The translations under genes and the position numbers were made by a program. Shown here one piece after another: positions 34,277 to 42,407 of a stretch of DNA of 64,000 nt. This stretch comes from an uncultured Pseudomonas sp. (lineage in GTDB: Bacteria > Pseudomonadota > Gammaproteobacteria > Pseudomonadales > Pseudomonadaceae), in assembly GCA_943912755.1 (NCBI GenBank), contig CALTWF010000001.1:1-64000 (forward strand), written 5' to 3'. Within the stretch, counting starts at the first letter, position 1. Each line of letters starts with the position of its first letter. Under the pieces are notes generated by a model, which was not told where the DNA came from, ran no database searches, and saw nothing but the letters and a program-made list of their open reading frames with translations.

Positions 34277-35188
34277 ATGAGCCAAATCGATATCTGGTCG
34301 CTTGACCTCAACCTGCTCAAGGTCTTCGAAGCCCTGTACGAGGAAGGCGGCGCCGGGCGCGCGGCGATCCGCCTGGGCCTGACCCAGTCGGCGGTCAGCG
34401 CCGCCCTCGCCCGCCTGCGCCTGGTGTATGGCGACCACCTGTTCGAACGCACCGGGCGCGGCCTGCGGCCAACCGCGAAAAGCGAGGAACTGCGTCCGGT
34501 GATTGCCGCAGCCCTGGAAAAGTGCCGGCAGAGCCTGTTGCTGGTGACGGGGGCCGCGGCGGCGTTTCATGGCCGCACCGTGGCCCTGGGCCTGTCGGAC
34601 GATCATGAACTGGCCATCGGCCGCCGCCTGATCGACCTGGCGAAGCAACGCACCCCCGGCCTGCGCCTGCTGTTCAAGCAGACCCACAGCATGCTCGCCG
34701 GCGACGCCCTGATGAGCCGGCAGATCGACCTGGCCCTGACCGCCGGGGTGATCCCGTCCCGCGCCCTCGGCCGGCAGGTTCTGGGCAGTGGCGGCTACAG
34801 CTGCCTGAGTGCCTTGCCGGGCGGCCTGAGCCACGCCGACTTTTTGCAGCGCGGGCATGTGCTGGTGTCATCCGGCGGTTATGTCGGGGTGGTGGATGAA
34901 GCCCTGGCGGCACTGGGGCAAAGTCGCCGGGTCGAGGCCTCGACCACCCATTTCGCCGCGCTGCCGGCCTTGCTGCAAGGCAGTGACTGCATCGCCACCC
35001 TGCCAACCCATGCGGCGCTGGCCCTGGCCCGGCTTGCCAGCCTGAATTGCCTGCCCTGCCCGATCCAGCTGCCGGGCTATGCCGTGGAACTCGGCTGGCG
35101 CAGCGACAGCGCCCGGGATCCGGCGATCCAGGCCGTGCTGGAGATGGTGCGGGAGGTGGTCGAGGGCTACCAGAGCAGCAAATCGTAG
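34277..35188 (+). CDS. LysR-family transcriptional regulator
   Basis: A 303-residue regulator with the LysR helix-turn-helix at the N-terminus (DLNLLKVFEALYEEGGAGRA, then LTQSAVSAALARLR) and a periplasmic-binding-like effector domain. The NodD/SyrM-like opening DLNLLKVFEALY suggests that subgroup. It is divergent from the nitrilase gene with an 85-base shared region, the usual arrangement for local activation by a nitrile or its acid. Its 3' end overlaps a porin remnant on the other strand. Confidence 0.88.
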   Translation: MSQIDIWSLDLNLLKVFEALYEEGGAGRAAIRLGLTQSAVSAALARLRLVYGDHLFERTGRGLRPTAKSEELRPVIAAALEKCRQSLLLVTGAAAAFHGRTVALGLSDDHELAIGRRLIDLAKQRTPGLRLLFKQTHSMLAGDALMSRQIDLALTAGVIPSRALGRQVLGSGGYSCLSALPGGLSHADFLQRGHVLVSSGGYVGVVDEALAALGQSRRVEASTTHFAALPALLQGSDCIATLPTHAALALARLASLNCLPCPIQLPGYAVELGWRSDSARDPAIQAVLEMVREVVEGYQSSKS

Positions 35189-35366
35189 GTCAGGTACAGC
35201 CGCACGTTGTCGCGGTCGCTGGCATAGCTGCTGCGCGAGATCGCATGCCGCACTTCGCCGCCAAATCCTTTGAACACGCCGTCCTGGATCACGTACTTGA
35301 GCTGGGTGTCGGTCTCGTGCTCGCGGGCATCCTGGCCCCGGTAGTCGCCGCCGCTGCCGTGGTAGG
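35167..35366 (-). pseudogene. OprD-family porin, C-terminal remnant
   Basis: On the minus strand the sequence reads DTQLKYVIQDGVFKGFGGEV, then VRHAISRSSYASDRDNVRLY and a stop after TYDLLLW, the last strands of an OprD-type specific porin. Nothing upstream of about 35366 continues the frame: the DNA switches to a plus-strand hydrolase tail. The remnant's end overlaps the LysR 3' end, so the original gene was convergent with LysR. Confidence 0.75.
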
Positions 35367-35693
35367 GATGTCTATCCCGATGGTTACGCGATGAACATCA
35401 CCGACGGCATTATCCGCTGCCGCTATCGCGACTCGTGGAGCGAGCCGCAGCCGATGGTGCCGGGACAGTGCGTCAAAGTGACCATCAAGCCCTTCGCCAC
35501 CTGCAACCGGTTTGCCAAGGGGCACAGGCTGAGGGTCGATATCGCCAGCAGCAACTTTCCACATTTCGATGTCAATCCCAACAGCGGCGAGCCCGAGGGG
35601 ATGGCGGATGGCAAGCGGGTGGCGAGGAATGTGTTGCATATGAGCCGGCTGCGGCCTTCGCGGGTGGTGTTGACGGTGTTGCCGCGGGGGTGA
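35364..35693 (+). pseudogene. CocE/NonD-family hydrolase, C-terminal remnant
   Basis: The plus-strand frame reads RDVYPDGYAMNITDGIIR, GQCVKVTIKPFATCNRFAKG, LRVDIASSNFPHFDVNPNSG and ends VVLTVLPRG, the C-terminal jelly-roll of CocE-type serine hydrolases (X-Pro dipeptidyl-peptidase C-domain). The N-terminal catalytic part is missing and the frame merges into the porin remnant at about 35365. The ATG at 35391 could start a 100-residue product, but this is unlikely to be functional. Confidence 0.75.
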
Positions 35694-35946
35694 GTATTCG
35701 GGGAGGGCTGTCAGGTGCATGCCGATAGATGTCCAGCGCTCGATCTCAAGAACGCTAAAAAGATCGAGACAGGCACCTGCCAGCCTGAATGCAATATCCA
35801 GACAGGCGCCCTAACGGGTGATGCTGCCGGCTCGCAGGAAGCGATCAACGGAAGGTGTCATATAAAGCTACGAAAAGCGCGTAATTTCCGTCTTTCTTGT
35901 AGGCAATTTCCCAAGCATACTTTCGCGCCTTTTCAGCCGTTGCGTT

Positions 35947-36160
35947 CTTCGAAGTGCGCACCTAGTCTCCGGCGGTCGTTGCCAATTCAACGACCAGCTT
36001 TGACAGGCTGCGACACACTTCGAAGACGCACGTTGACCGTTATGGCGGCTGTGCGTGTGGGCACCTTCGGGTGCGCCAGGTTTCGTCTTCGGTGTCCTGG
36101 TCTGTCAACCCACGTACAGCTGCCACCTTGTTCGTTTGACAGCGACCCGGTGGTGGTGCC
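35947..36160 (+). promoter_or_regulatory. Structured leader with at least four hairpins before a small gene
   Basis: Hairpins visible in order: an inverted pair CTTCGAAGTG (35947) / CACTTCGAAG (36016) that encloses GGTCGTTG-loop-CAACGACC (35974-35995); GCACC-TTCG-GGTGC at 36061-36074 with a UUCG tetraloop; CCAGG/CCTGG at 36076-36100; and CCACC/GGTGG at 36123-36153. The last ends about 30 bases before the start at 36183. From memory, very similar leaders precede small DUF genes in many Pseudomonas, but I cannot verify this. The 35694-35946 part before it shows no gene. Confidence 0.5.
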
Positions 36161-36182
36161 GATGAACACACCGGAGATGACA

Positions 36183-36509
36183 ATGAAGAAGCACGTACCC
36201 GATCCCCCGCCCGGCCTGTCGCAACCTCCAGCCGAGCCCTGCGCCACACCTGCCCGCCTCACCACCGTCCATACCCACTTCGCCACCTGCAACGGTCATC
36301 ACCCTCCGCTGCTGGCCGTCTGCTCCGGAGCCGATATCGAGGATGCGCTGGGGCACCTGGCGGTTTCATTGAAATCCGCCGCCGAAACCAACGCGCAGAT
36401 GTGCGATCTGGCTGATCGGCGTTACGGCAACCTGCTATGGGCAACCCAGCAATCGCTGGAGATTTCCCAGGCGCTGGTGACCTCGCTGCTGAAAGCGGTC
36501 GAGCGCTAG
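36183..36509 (+). CDS. Small conserved Pseudomonas protein (DUF3077/DUF6124-like)
   Basis: A 108-residue soluble protein. It starts MKKHVPDPPPGLSQPP, has a Pro/Thr-rich N-terminus, a FATCNGHHPPLLAVCSGADI segment and then amphipathic helices (EDALGHLAVSLKSAAETNAQ, SLEISQALVTSLLKAVER). This Pro-rich start plus helical tail is how I remember the DUF3077/DUF6124 proteins of Pseudomonas, which are of unknown function. The start at 36183 is preferred because GGAG lies seven bases before it; ATGs at 36162 and 36177 are in frame too. The structured leader upstream suggests post-transcriptional control. Confidence 0.6.
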   Translation: MKKHVPDPPPGLSQPPAEPCATPARLTTVHTHFATCNGHHPPLLAVCSGADIEDALGHLAVSLKSAAETNAQMCDLADRRYGNLLWATQQSLEISQALVTSLLKAVER

Positions 36510-36828
36510 CGGTTCACTCACTGCGAACCCTGTGGGAGGTGCCAGCTCTCACTCGGTTCAGGCCAATCCCCAGAACCCACAAGAAATCTCCTACAGATGC
36601 ACGGGAATACCCCCTGGTTACTGCCAGGCCTCTTTCAGCGAGGAAACCGCATACCCGCGCTTCTCGCGATCTGCGCAGCGCTACCGCTGATGACTGTAAT
36701 CGCCCATGCCGCAATTACCCGTATCGACCCCAAGCACCGCTACAGCGTGGGCGAACAACTGGATGCACTCAACGGCGTCGCCAGTGGCGTCAACATGGAG
36801 ATGTCCAGCGCCCTCCAGATCGAGCACC
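36510..36828. other. Non-coding stretch with possible degraded ORF
   Basis: I see no convincing gene. A frame from 36597 encodes a signal-peptide-like run (PALLAICAALPLMTVIAHA) that continues into the repeat element, which argues against a real protein. A CCTGG/CCAGG hairpin lies at about 36610-36630. The first 100 bases look like a conserved trailer of the preceding small gene. Confidence 0.35.
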
Positions 36829-37146
36829 GCCCGCGCGGCGCATCGCGGCATGGGTATCTACACATCTTGAGCAAAGGTCGACGCGGTCCCGGTAGGAGCT
36901 GCTTTAGCTGCGATGGACCGCGCAGCGGTCCCAAATCCTGTCTCTTCAGTGAGCCTGGAGAAACGCGGCGGACCGAGCACGGTGAATCCATGATGTTGCT
37001 TGGTCAAAGGCTCGTGCGGGATGGTTTTGGGACCACTAGCGCGGTCCATCGCAGCTAAAGCAGCTCCCACCTGGACCGCGCCGCACGGGCGGTTTGTGTA
37101 AACCGGAAGATGTGTAGATACCCATGCCGCGATGCACCGCGCGGGC
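36829..37146. repeat. Composite inverted-repeat element, copy 2
   Basis: Outer arms 36829-36867 and 37108-37146 are inverted copies over 39 bases with one mismatch and contain GCATGGGTATCTACACATCT (36848-36867), the same terminal sequence as copy 1 near 1081. Nested inside, at 36892-36933 and 37029-37070, is a REP pair of a different family (GTAGGAGCTGCTTTAGCTGC). No open reading frame of note. The sequence GATCTCAAGAACGC at 37154-37167 just outside also occurs at 35742-35755. Confidence 0.75.
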
Positions 37147-37189
37147 GGCGCTAGATCTCAAGAACGCAGCAAAGACCAACACAAGCACC

Positions 37190-37948
37190 TCAGATACTCA
37201 TCACCATCTGCCCACTATCCACCCGCAACTCCACGCCATTCACCGCCCTCGCCTCGTCACTGGCCAGGAACAGCACACTCGCCGCCACATCCTCCGGCCG
37301 GCACATGCGGTTCATCGGATCGCTGTCGATGGTCATCCGCTCCGGGTCGAGCCCCGCCGGGAAGCCGCCGCTGGTCATATCGGTGAGCACGCCGTCCGGG
37401 TGCAGGCTGTTGCAGCGGATGCGGTATTTGCGCCGCCGGCAGAAGGCCGCGACCGAGCGGCTCAGCGCCGCCACCGCGCCCTTCGAGGCGCTGTAGGCGA
37501 GGTAGTCGTCGCGCCCGGCCAAGGCGGCGATGGAGGACAGGTTGATGATCGAACCACCGCCCTCCTTCATCAGCCCGATCGCCGCACGACAACCCAGGAA
37601 CACACTGTCGGCATTGATGCGCATCAGCTTGTGCCAGTCCTCCAGAGGGGTTTCCTCGATGGTCCCGCTGATCAGGATCCCGGCATTGTTGACCAAGATA
37701 TCCAGGCGCCCGTCACGCTCGCGCACCTGCGTCATCAGTTCCTGCCAGCCCGCCTCGCTACTGGCGTCGTGCCGGACGAAACAGGTCGCCTCACCCAGTT
37801 CGGCCACCAGCGCTTGCCCCGCCGCCTCGTCGATATCGGCGATCACCACCCGCGCGCCCTCGCGCACCAGCAGGCGCACGCTGGCACGCCCGATCCCGCG
37901 GGCGCCGCCGGTGACGATGGCGACTTTGCCGGCTACCCGACCCATCAT
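37190..37948 (-). CDS. Short-chain dehydrogenase/reductase
   Basis: A 252-residue classical SDR. It has VAIVTGGARGIGRASVRLL (nucleotide loop), DILVNNAGI, the catalytic Ser in INLSSIAALAG, and Tyr/Lys in AYSASKGAVAAL, followed by CNSLHPDGVLTDM. It oxidises or reduces an alcohol/ketone with NAD(P). Its start overlaps the stop of the upstream flavoprotein (ATGA) and forms the third gene of an operon with two KstD-like enzymes, so a hydroxysteroid or terpenoid alcohol is a fair guess as substrate. Confidence 0.88.
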   Translation of the reverse strand: MMGRVAGKVAIVTGGARGIGRASVRLLVREGARVVIADIDEAAGQALVAELGEATCFVRHDASSEAGWQELMTQVRERDGRLDILVNNAGILISGTIEETPLEDWHKLMRINADSVFLGCRAAIGLMKEGGGSIINLSSIAALAGRDDYLAYSASKGAVAALSRSVAAFCRRRKYRIRCNSLHPDGVLTDMTSGGFPAGLDPERMTIDSDPMNRMCRPEDVAASVLFLASDEARAVNGVELRVDSGQMVMSI

Positions 37949-39633
37949 GATGCAACCTCCTGCAGATGAAGCCGGTTGTCACAACGATCTCCCGCTGCTG
38001 CTTTCCCGGCGCGGCGGCCGGAGAAGACGCAGTCGGCCAGGGACAGGCCGCTGATATAGAGGTGCGAAGGAATGCCCACCGCAGCACGGCCGGCGGCATA
38101 CAGCCCGGCCACCGGTTGCTGCGCCTCGTCCAGCACCGCGCCGCTGTCTTCGTCGACCCGCAAACCGCCAAGGGTCAAGGCGCCCAGCGGAAACACTGGA
38201 TTGCCCACGGAGATGTCGCAGGCGTAGAACGGTCCCTGCTCCAGCGCCTGGCGGCCGTCCCGGGACTTGCCGAAGGGATCGGCGCTGTCGCCACGGGCCG
38301 CCGCGTTGTTGGCCTGCACCGCTTCGCGCAGGGCCTGGGCATTCATGCCGCTGACCCGGGCCAGTTCGTCGAGGCTGCGCCCCTTGCGTACCTTGAGCAG
38401 CATCAAGGCCAGGGCCGGGACGCTCTGGAACCACCAGTAGCCGCGGAACAACGCCTCGCGCAGGGCCTTTTTGCGCAGCGGCGCATCCAGTACCAGCCAG
38501 GCGCGGCCACCCTGCTCTTCCATCAGCGGCTGGCCGAGGGTGGCGCCGTAGACTTCCTCGTTGCAGAAGCGCCGGCCCTCGGTATTGACCACTATGCCCT
38601 TGTGCCAGCTGTACGGCGGGTTGATGAACCGCCAGGCCGAGACCCGTTCCAAACGGTCGCTGGCCGCACCGACACCGAGCCCCAGGCGCAAGCCGCTGCC
38701 GTCGCAGCCGGTGGTGCCGACCTTGAAGTTGCGGCGGAACTTCGGCGCATGCTGGCCGAGCAGCGCGCGGTTGAAGATGAACCCGCCGGTGCTGAGGATC
38801 ACCGCGTTGCTCGCCCGGACCAGCAGCGGCCGGGCGAAATCGCGCTCCAGCTGGCTGGCCCGCTGGCGCAGCCGGTCGCAGTAGGCGGGGGCGAAGTTCT
38901 GCAGTTTTTCCGCACGGGCGATCAACTTGCCGTGCAGCAGGGCCTGCTGGCTACCCGGCGGCAGGCGCCAGAACTCGGCGCCGATGACCCGGCCCGCGGC
39001 ATCCACCACCAGGCGCCTGGCCGCCGCCTGCAACAGCGGCCGCACCCCGGCGCGCAGGCAGGCCGCCTGGAGATGGCGGTACAGCACCGCCCCGCACTGG
39101 CCCTTGCCCACGGTGCGATGACCGCGCGGCGCCGGCGGATTGCTGCCGCCATACGCGGGCACCAGTTCGTTGCCCGAGTAGTACAGGTAGTAGCCGTCCT
39201 GCGGGTAGGAGGTCTTGCCGCCCGGTGGCATCTCATGGGAGTACGGCGCGCCGTGGCCTTCCAGCCATTGCAGGTTGGCCACGCTGTCGGCGCAGAAACG
39301 CCGCAGGGTGTCGTCGCGGACCACGCCGCGGGTTTCGTGCCGGAGGTAGTCGAACATCGCTTCGGGCGAGTCGTTGTAGCCGGCCCGGCGTTGCTGGCGG
39401 GTACCGCCACCGGCGTAGACCACGCCACCGCTCCTGGCGCTGGCGCCTCCGCCGCCGAAGCGGTCGGCGACCATCACCTCGGCCCCGGCGACCCGGGCTT
39501 CCAGGGCGGCGCACGCACCGGCGGCGCCCCAGCCGATCACCAGTACCTCGCACTGCTCGTCCCACTGGCGCCCGTGCAGCTCGTCGCTGTGCAGCGGCGG
39601 CAGGATCGGCGTAACCGTTTCGAGCATGCTCAT
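37945..39633 (-). CDS. FAD-dependent oxidoreductase, KstD/fumarate reductase-like (second of pair)
   Basis: A 562-residue flavoprotein. The FAD-binding loop is VLVIGWGAAGACAALEARVA, followed by the family GGGGASARSGGVVYAGGG, a capping domain, and the C-terminal FAD contact GLYAAGRAAVGIPSHLYISG. It belongs to the 3-ketosteroid dehydrogenase/flavocytochrome c group, which desaturates ketosteroids or reduces enones. It lies between the other flavoprotein and an SDR, overlapping each by ATGA. The C-terminal Arg/Cys tail (AGDRCDNRLHLQEVAS) is unremarkable. Confidence 0.85.
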   Translation of the reverse strand: MSMLETVTPILPPLHSDELHGRQWDEQCEVLVIGWGAAGACAALEARVAGAEVMVADRFGGGGASARSGGVVYAGGGTRQQRRAGYNDSPEAMFDYLRHETRGVVRDDTLRRFCADSVANLQWLEGHGAPYSHEMPPGGKTSYPQDGYYLYYSGNELVPAYGGSNPPAPRGHRTVGKGQCGAVLYRHLQAACLRAGVRPLLQAAARRLVVDAAGRVIGAEFWRLPPGSQQALLHGKLIARAEKLQNFAPAYCDRLRQRASQLERDFARPLLVRASNAVILSTGGFIFNRALLGQHAPKFRRNFKVGTTGCDGSGLRLGLGVGAASDRLERVSAWRFINPPYSWHKGIVVNTEGRRFCNEEVYGATLGQPLMEEQGGRAWLVLDAPLRKKALREALFRGYWWFQSVPALALMLLKVRKGRSLDELARVSGMNAQALREAVQANNAAARGDSADPFGKSRDGRQALEQGPFYACDISVGNPVFPLGALTLGGLRVDEDSGAVLDEAQQPVAGLYAAGRAAVGIPSHLYISGLSLADCVFSGRRAGKAAAGDRCDNRLHLQEVAS

Positions 39634-41351
39634 GCTGTCTCCCCGGCCAGGTGCCTGGCTGCCACGTAGCCGAAGGTCATCGCCGGCCCCAGCGTGCCGC
39701 CGGCCCCCGGGTAGCTGGTGCCCATCACCGATGCCGAGCAGTTGCCGATGGCATACAGGCCGGGGATCGGCGTGCCGTCCTCGCGTACCACCTGGGCATG
39801 CTCGTTGGTCAGCAGGCCGCCCTTGGTGCCGATATCCCCGGCGTCCAGGCGCATGGCGTAGAACGGCCCCTTGCGCAACGGTGCCAGGCAGGGATTGGGC
39901 TTGATATTGCAGTCGCCGTAATAGCGGTCGAAGACATTGCCGCCGCGCTGGAAATCGGCATCCACGCCCGTGCGCGCATACTCGTTGACCCTGGCCACCG
40001 TGGCTTGCAGGCCGGCGCCATCGACGCCGATCTGCGCCGCCAGCGCGTCCAGGCTGTCGGCCTTCCAGTACAGCTTGCCCAGCCACTCCGGACGCAGGCG
40101 GCTATCGGGCATGACCTGGGCCGGCATCAGCGGGCCCATGGCGTAGTTGAAGCGAAAATGCGCATCGAAGATCACCCAGGCCGGCACGCTGCGCCCGCCG
40201 CTGTGCGGGTTGTCGCGGTGCATGGCGTCGACGAACTCCAGGTATGGCGCCGCCTCGTTGACGAAGCGCCGGCCCTGGCCGTTGACCACGATGGCCCCGG
40301 GGAACGCACGCTCGGCAAAGATCCCGCGCGGCTTGTCCTCGCCCGGCACGGCGATGGTCGGTGCCCACCAGGCCCAGTCCATCAGCGCCGTCGCGGCGCC
40401 CGCCTCGACCCCGGCGAGCAACGCCGCGCCGGTATTGTTGCCCGGCGGCGTGGCGCTCCAGCTCATTTGCGTCGGCTTGGGCAGGTAATGCTCGCGCAGG
40501 GTCTGGTTCTGCTCGAAGCCGCCGCTGGCGAAGATCACGCCGAGACGGGCGTCGAGGGTCATGTCGCGGCCATCGCGATGGACCACGATGCCGCTGACCT
40601 TGCCGTCCTTCATCACCAGTTGGCGGAAGTCGGTGTTGAGCCACAGCGGCACTTCGCGGTCCATCAGCGAACGACGCAGGGCTGCGACCAGCGAGCTGCC
40701 GAGGGCGGCGCGGCGGTCGTACTTGCTCTTTTTGCGCCATTTGAAGTCCAGCTTGTAGCGCAACATCAGGCCAAGGATCAGCCAGCGCCAGCCGAAGCTG
40801 CGGGCCATGGCCTTGTGCGCATGGCGCGCGGTCCAGGCGATGCGCCCCATCAACAGGGTGGAAGGCGATGGCGGGCGCAGGTTGGCCAGTTCCTCGCCGA
40901 GCAGGCTGGTGTCGAACAGCTCCGGATCGAGGGTGCGGCCACCGGGCAAGGCGCCCGGCAGGTGGGGGTAATAGTCCGGGTATTTCGCCGCCACCGCGTA
41001 GCGCACGCGGCTGGTGCGGGTCAGGGTCTCGATCATGTTCGCCGCGTTATCGAGGTAGGCGTCCAGGCGTGCGGCCGCGACATGCTCGCCGGCCGACGCC
41101 TGCAGGTAGCGACGCGCCAGCTCGCGGCTGTCGTTGCCGCCCTGGCGGGCGAAGTAATGGTTGTTGGGAATCCAGATCCCGCCCCCGGAGATCGCCGAGG
41201 TGCCGCCGTACTTGTCGCTTTTTTCCACGATCAGGACCCGCAGGCCGTGGTCGGCGAGAAACACCGCCGAGGTCATCGCACCCGCGCCCGAACCGACGAC
41301 GATCACGTCATGGCCGGGTTGAGACTGAACTTGAGCCGTCATTGTTGTCAT
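39630..41351 (-). CDS. FAD-dependent oxidoreductase, 3-ketosteroid-delta1-dehydrogenase-like (first of pair)
   Basis: A 573-residue flavoprotein that opens the operon. FAD motif VIVVGSGAGAMTSAVFLADH with the KstD hallmark SDKYGGTSAISGGGIWIPNN, middle cap domain, and the C-terminal GLYAIGNCSASVMGTSYPGAGGT where KstD enzymes carry a substrate-contact Gly-rich loop. The RYYGDCNIKPNPCLAPL segment is also typical. It should introduce a double bond next to a ring ketone. A frame extension to MTTMTAQ at 41351 was kept as start. The two KstD-like paralogues and the SDR suggest a small steroid- or terpenoid-modifying pathway; no ring-cleavage genes are in view. Confidence 0.85.
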   Translation of the reverse strand: MTTMTAQVQSQPGHDVIVVGSGAGAMTSAVFLADHGLRVLIVEKSDKYGGTSAISGGGIWIPNNHYFARQGGNDSRELARRYLQASAGEHVAAARLDAYLDNAANMIETLTRTSRVRYAVAAKYPDYYPHLPGALPGGRTLDPELFDTSLLGEELANLRPPSPSTLLMGRIAWTARHAHKAMARSFGWRWLILGLMLRYKLDFKWRKKSKYDRRAALGSSLVAALRRSLMDREVPLWLNTDFRQLVMKDGKVSGIVVHRDGRDMTLDARLGVIFASGGFEQNQTLREHYLPKPTQMSWSATPPGNNTGAALLAGVEAGAATALMDWAWWAPTIAVPGEDKPRGIFAERAFPGAIVVNGQGRRFVNEAAPYLEFVDAMHRDNPHSGGRSVPAWVIFDAHFRFNYAMGPLMPAQVMPDSRLRPEWLGKLYWKADSLDALAAQIGVDGAGLQATVARVNEYARTGVDADFQRGGNVFDRYYGDCNIKPNPCLAPLRKGPFYAMRLDAGDIGTKGGLLTNEHAQVVREDGTPIPGLYAIGNCSASVMGTSYPGAGGTLGPAMTFGYVAARHLAGETA

Positions 41352-41460
41352 GCCATTCGCTGAGGTCAGGAAAACCGCCGGTCAGCGGCGGTGGACCTCA
41401 TCTTCGCGGGGACATGCGGGCGGGCTCATCGTCAAAGTGGACTAGGAGGCTTGACGCGGT

Positions 41461-41645
41461 CGGTGTAGGAGCTGCTTCAGCTGCGATGGACCGCGCAGCG
41501 GTCCCAAAACCATCCAGCACGAGCTTGATATTTGTGCTGTCGTGGGTTCACAGCGACTGCCAGGCAGCATTCCTCCAGGTATTCGGCGTGGCAGGATTTG
41601 GGACCGCTGCGCGGTCCATCGCAGGTGAACCAGCTCCTACACCGA
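41461..41645. repeat. REP pair, GTAGGAGCTGCTTCAGCTGC family
   Basis: Inverted arms at about 41461-41508 and 41597-41645, with cores GTAGGAGCTGCTTCAGCTGC and GGACCGCTGCGCGGTCC, separated by about 90 bases. The family recurs at 36892, 53829 and singly at 18859. It fills the gap between the KstD-like operon and the DUF3313-type gene; no gene is present in 41352-41661. Confidence 0.8.
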
Positions 41646-41661
41646 CCGTGTGCTGCCAGCG

Positions 41662-42324
41662 TTATTTGTTTTTGAGCTTCAACCACGACTGCCGCAGATC
41701 CGACGCCCAGCCATCGATCACCGCCTTGACATCATCCGGCTTCATTACCTGGCTGGTGTTTTCCAGCGGCTTGCCGGTGCCCTTGCGCACCACCTGGGCC
41801 ACCACCTTCTGGGTGCCACCATCGATGAACACGGCTTCGGTGGCGATATCGGTTTCCTGGTCGCGAATCCCGGAAGCGGTGCTGACCGCCGCCGCGACCA
41901 GCGCCACCGGAATCACTTCGTAGGGCTTGAGGCCCTGGGTCTTGCTGCTGACCGCGGTGATCGCCGGGCGCACCACGATCACACCCGGCCCCGGCGCACT
42001 GGCCAGCGGCAGGGATTGGCCCAGTTCGCGCTTGAGCGCCTGGTCATAGTAGGTGGTGATGCCTTGCAGGGTGCTGGCCGGGATCTGCTGGGTCGGCGCC
42101 GGCCTGGGATAGAGCTGGCTCGGCTCGATGTAGACGCTGTGGTAGGCCTTGCTGTCGAGCCTGGGGTCGATCCAGCGCATCACCGGTGCGCCGGACGGTG
42201 ACCTGGCCTCCTTGAGCTTGCTGTAGTCCTTGAGAAAACCCGAGTATTCCTCCGGCTTGCTGAGGTCGCTGGCGCAACCGGCAAGCAGTAACGAGGTCAG
42301 GCCAACCGCCAGTGCAACTTTCAT
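41662..42324 (-). CDS. DUF3313-type lipoprotein
   Basis: A 220-residue protein with a lipoprotein signal (VGLTSLLLAGCASDLS, lipidated Cys17). The body matches the DUF3313 pattern (GFLKDYSKLKE, RWIDPRLDSKAYHSVYIEPS) and is predicted to sit on the outer membrane facing the periplasm. Function unknown. It is separated from the GMC gene upstream by a strong terminator and so is its own unit. Confidence 0.8.
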   Translation of the reverse strand: MKVALAVGLTSLLLAGCASDLSKPEEYSGFLKDYSKLKEARSPSGAPVMRWIDPRLDSKAYHSVYIEPSQLYPRPAPTQQIPASTLQGITTYYDQALKRELGQSLPLASAPGPGVIVVRPAITAVSSKTQGLKPYEVIPVALVAAAVSTASGIRDQETDIATEAVFIDGGTQKVVAQVVRKGTGKPLENTSQVMKPDDVKAVIDGWASDLRQSWLKLKNK

Positions 42325-42355
42325 AAGTGCTCCCCACTACTGAAATCCATGGAAA

Positions 42356-42384
42356 AAACCCGCTGGCACAGCGCCAGCGGGTTT
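42356..42384 (-). terminator. Rho-independent terminator for the GMC gene
   Basis: A 12-bp stem (AAACCCGCTGGC / GCCAGCGGGTTT) around ACAGC, followed on the minus strand by a run of six U. It lies 24 bases after the GMC oxidoreductase stop and before the DUF3313-type gene. Confidence 0.85.
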
Positions 42385-42407
42385 AGGTATAGCCCAGCTT
42401 CCCGGGG

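Noticed and set aside
35715..36182. N-terminal extension of the 108-residue protein
   Set aside because: The stretch is the structured leader; GGAG sits just before 36183, and the extension has no protein-like features.
36597..37058. A 153-codon frame with a signal-peptide-like start
   Set aside because: It runs into the inverted-repeat element, so the second half is repeat DNA. No RBS of quality and no family resemblance.
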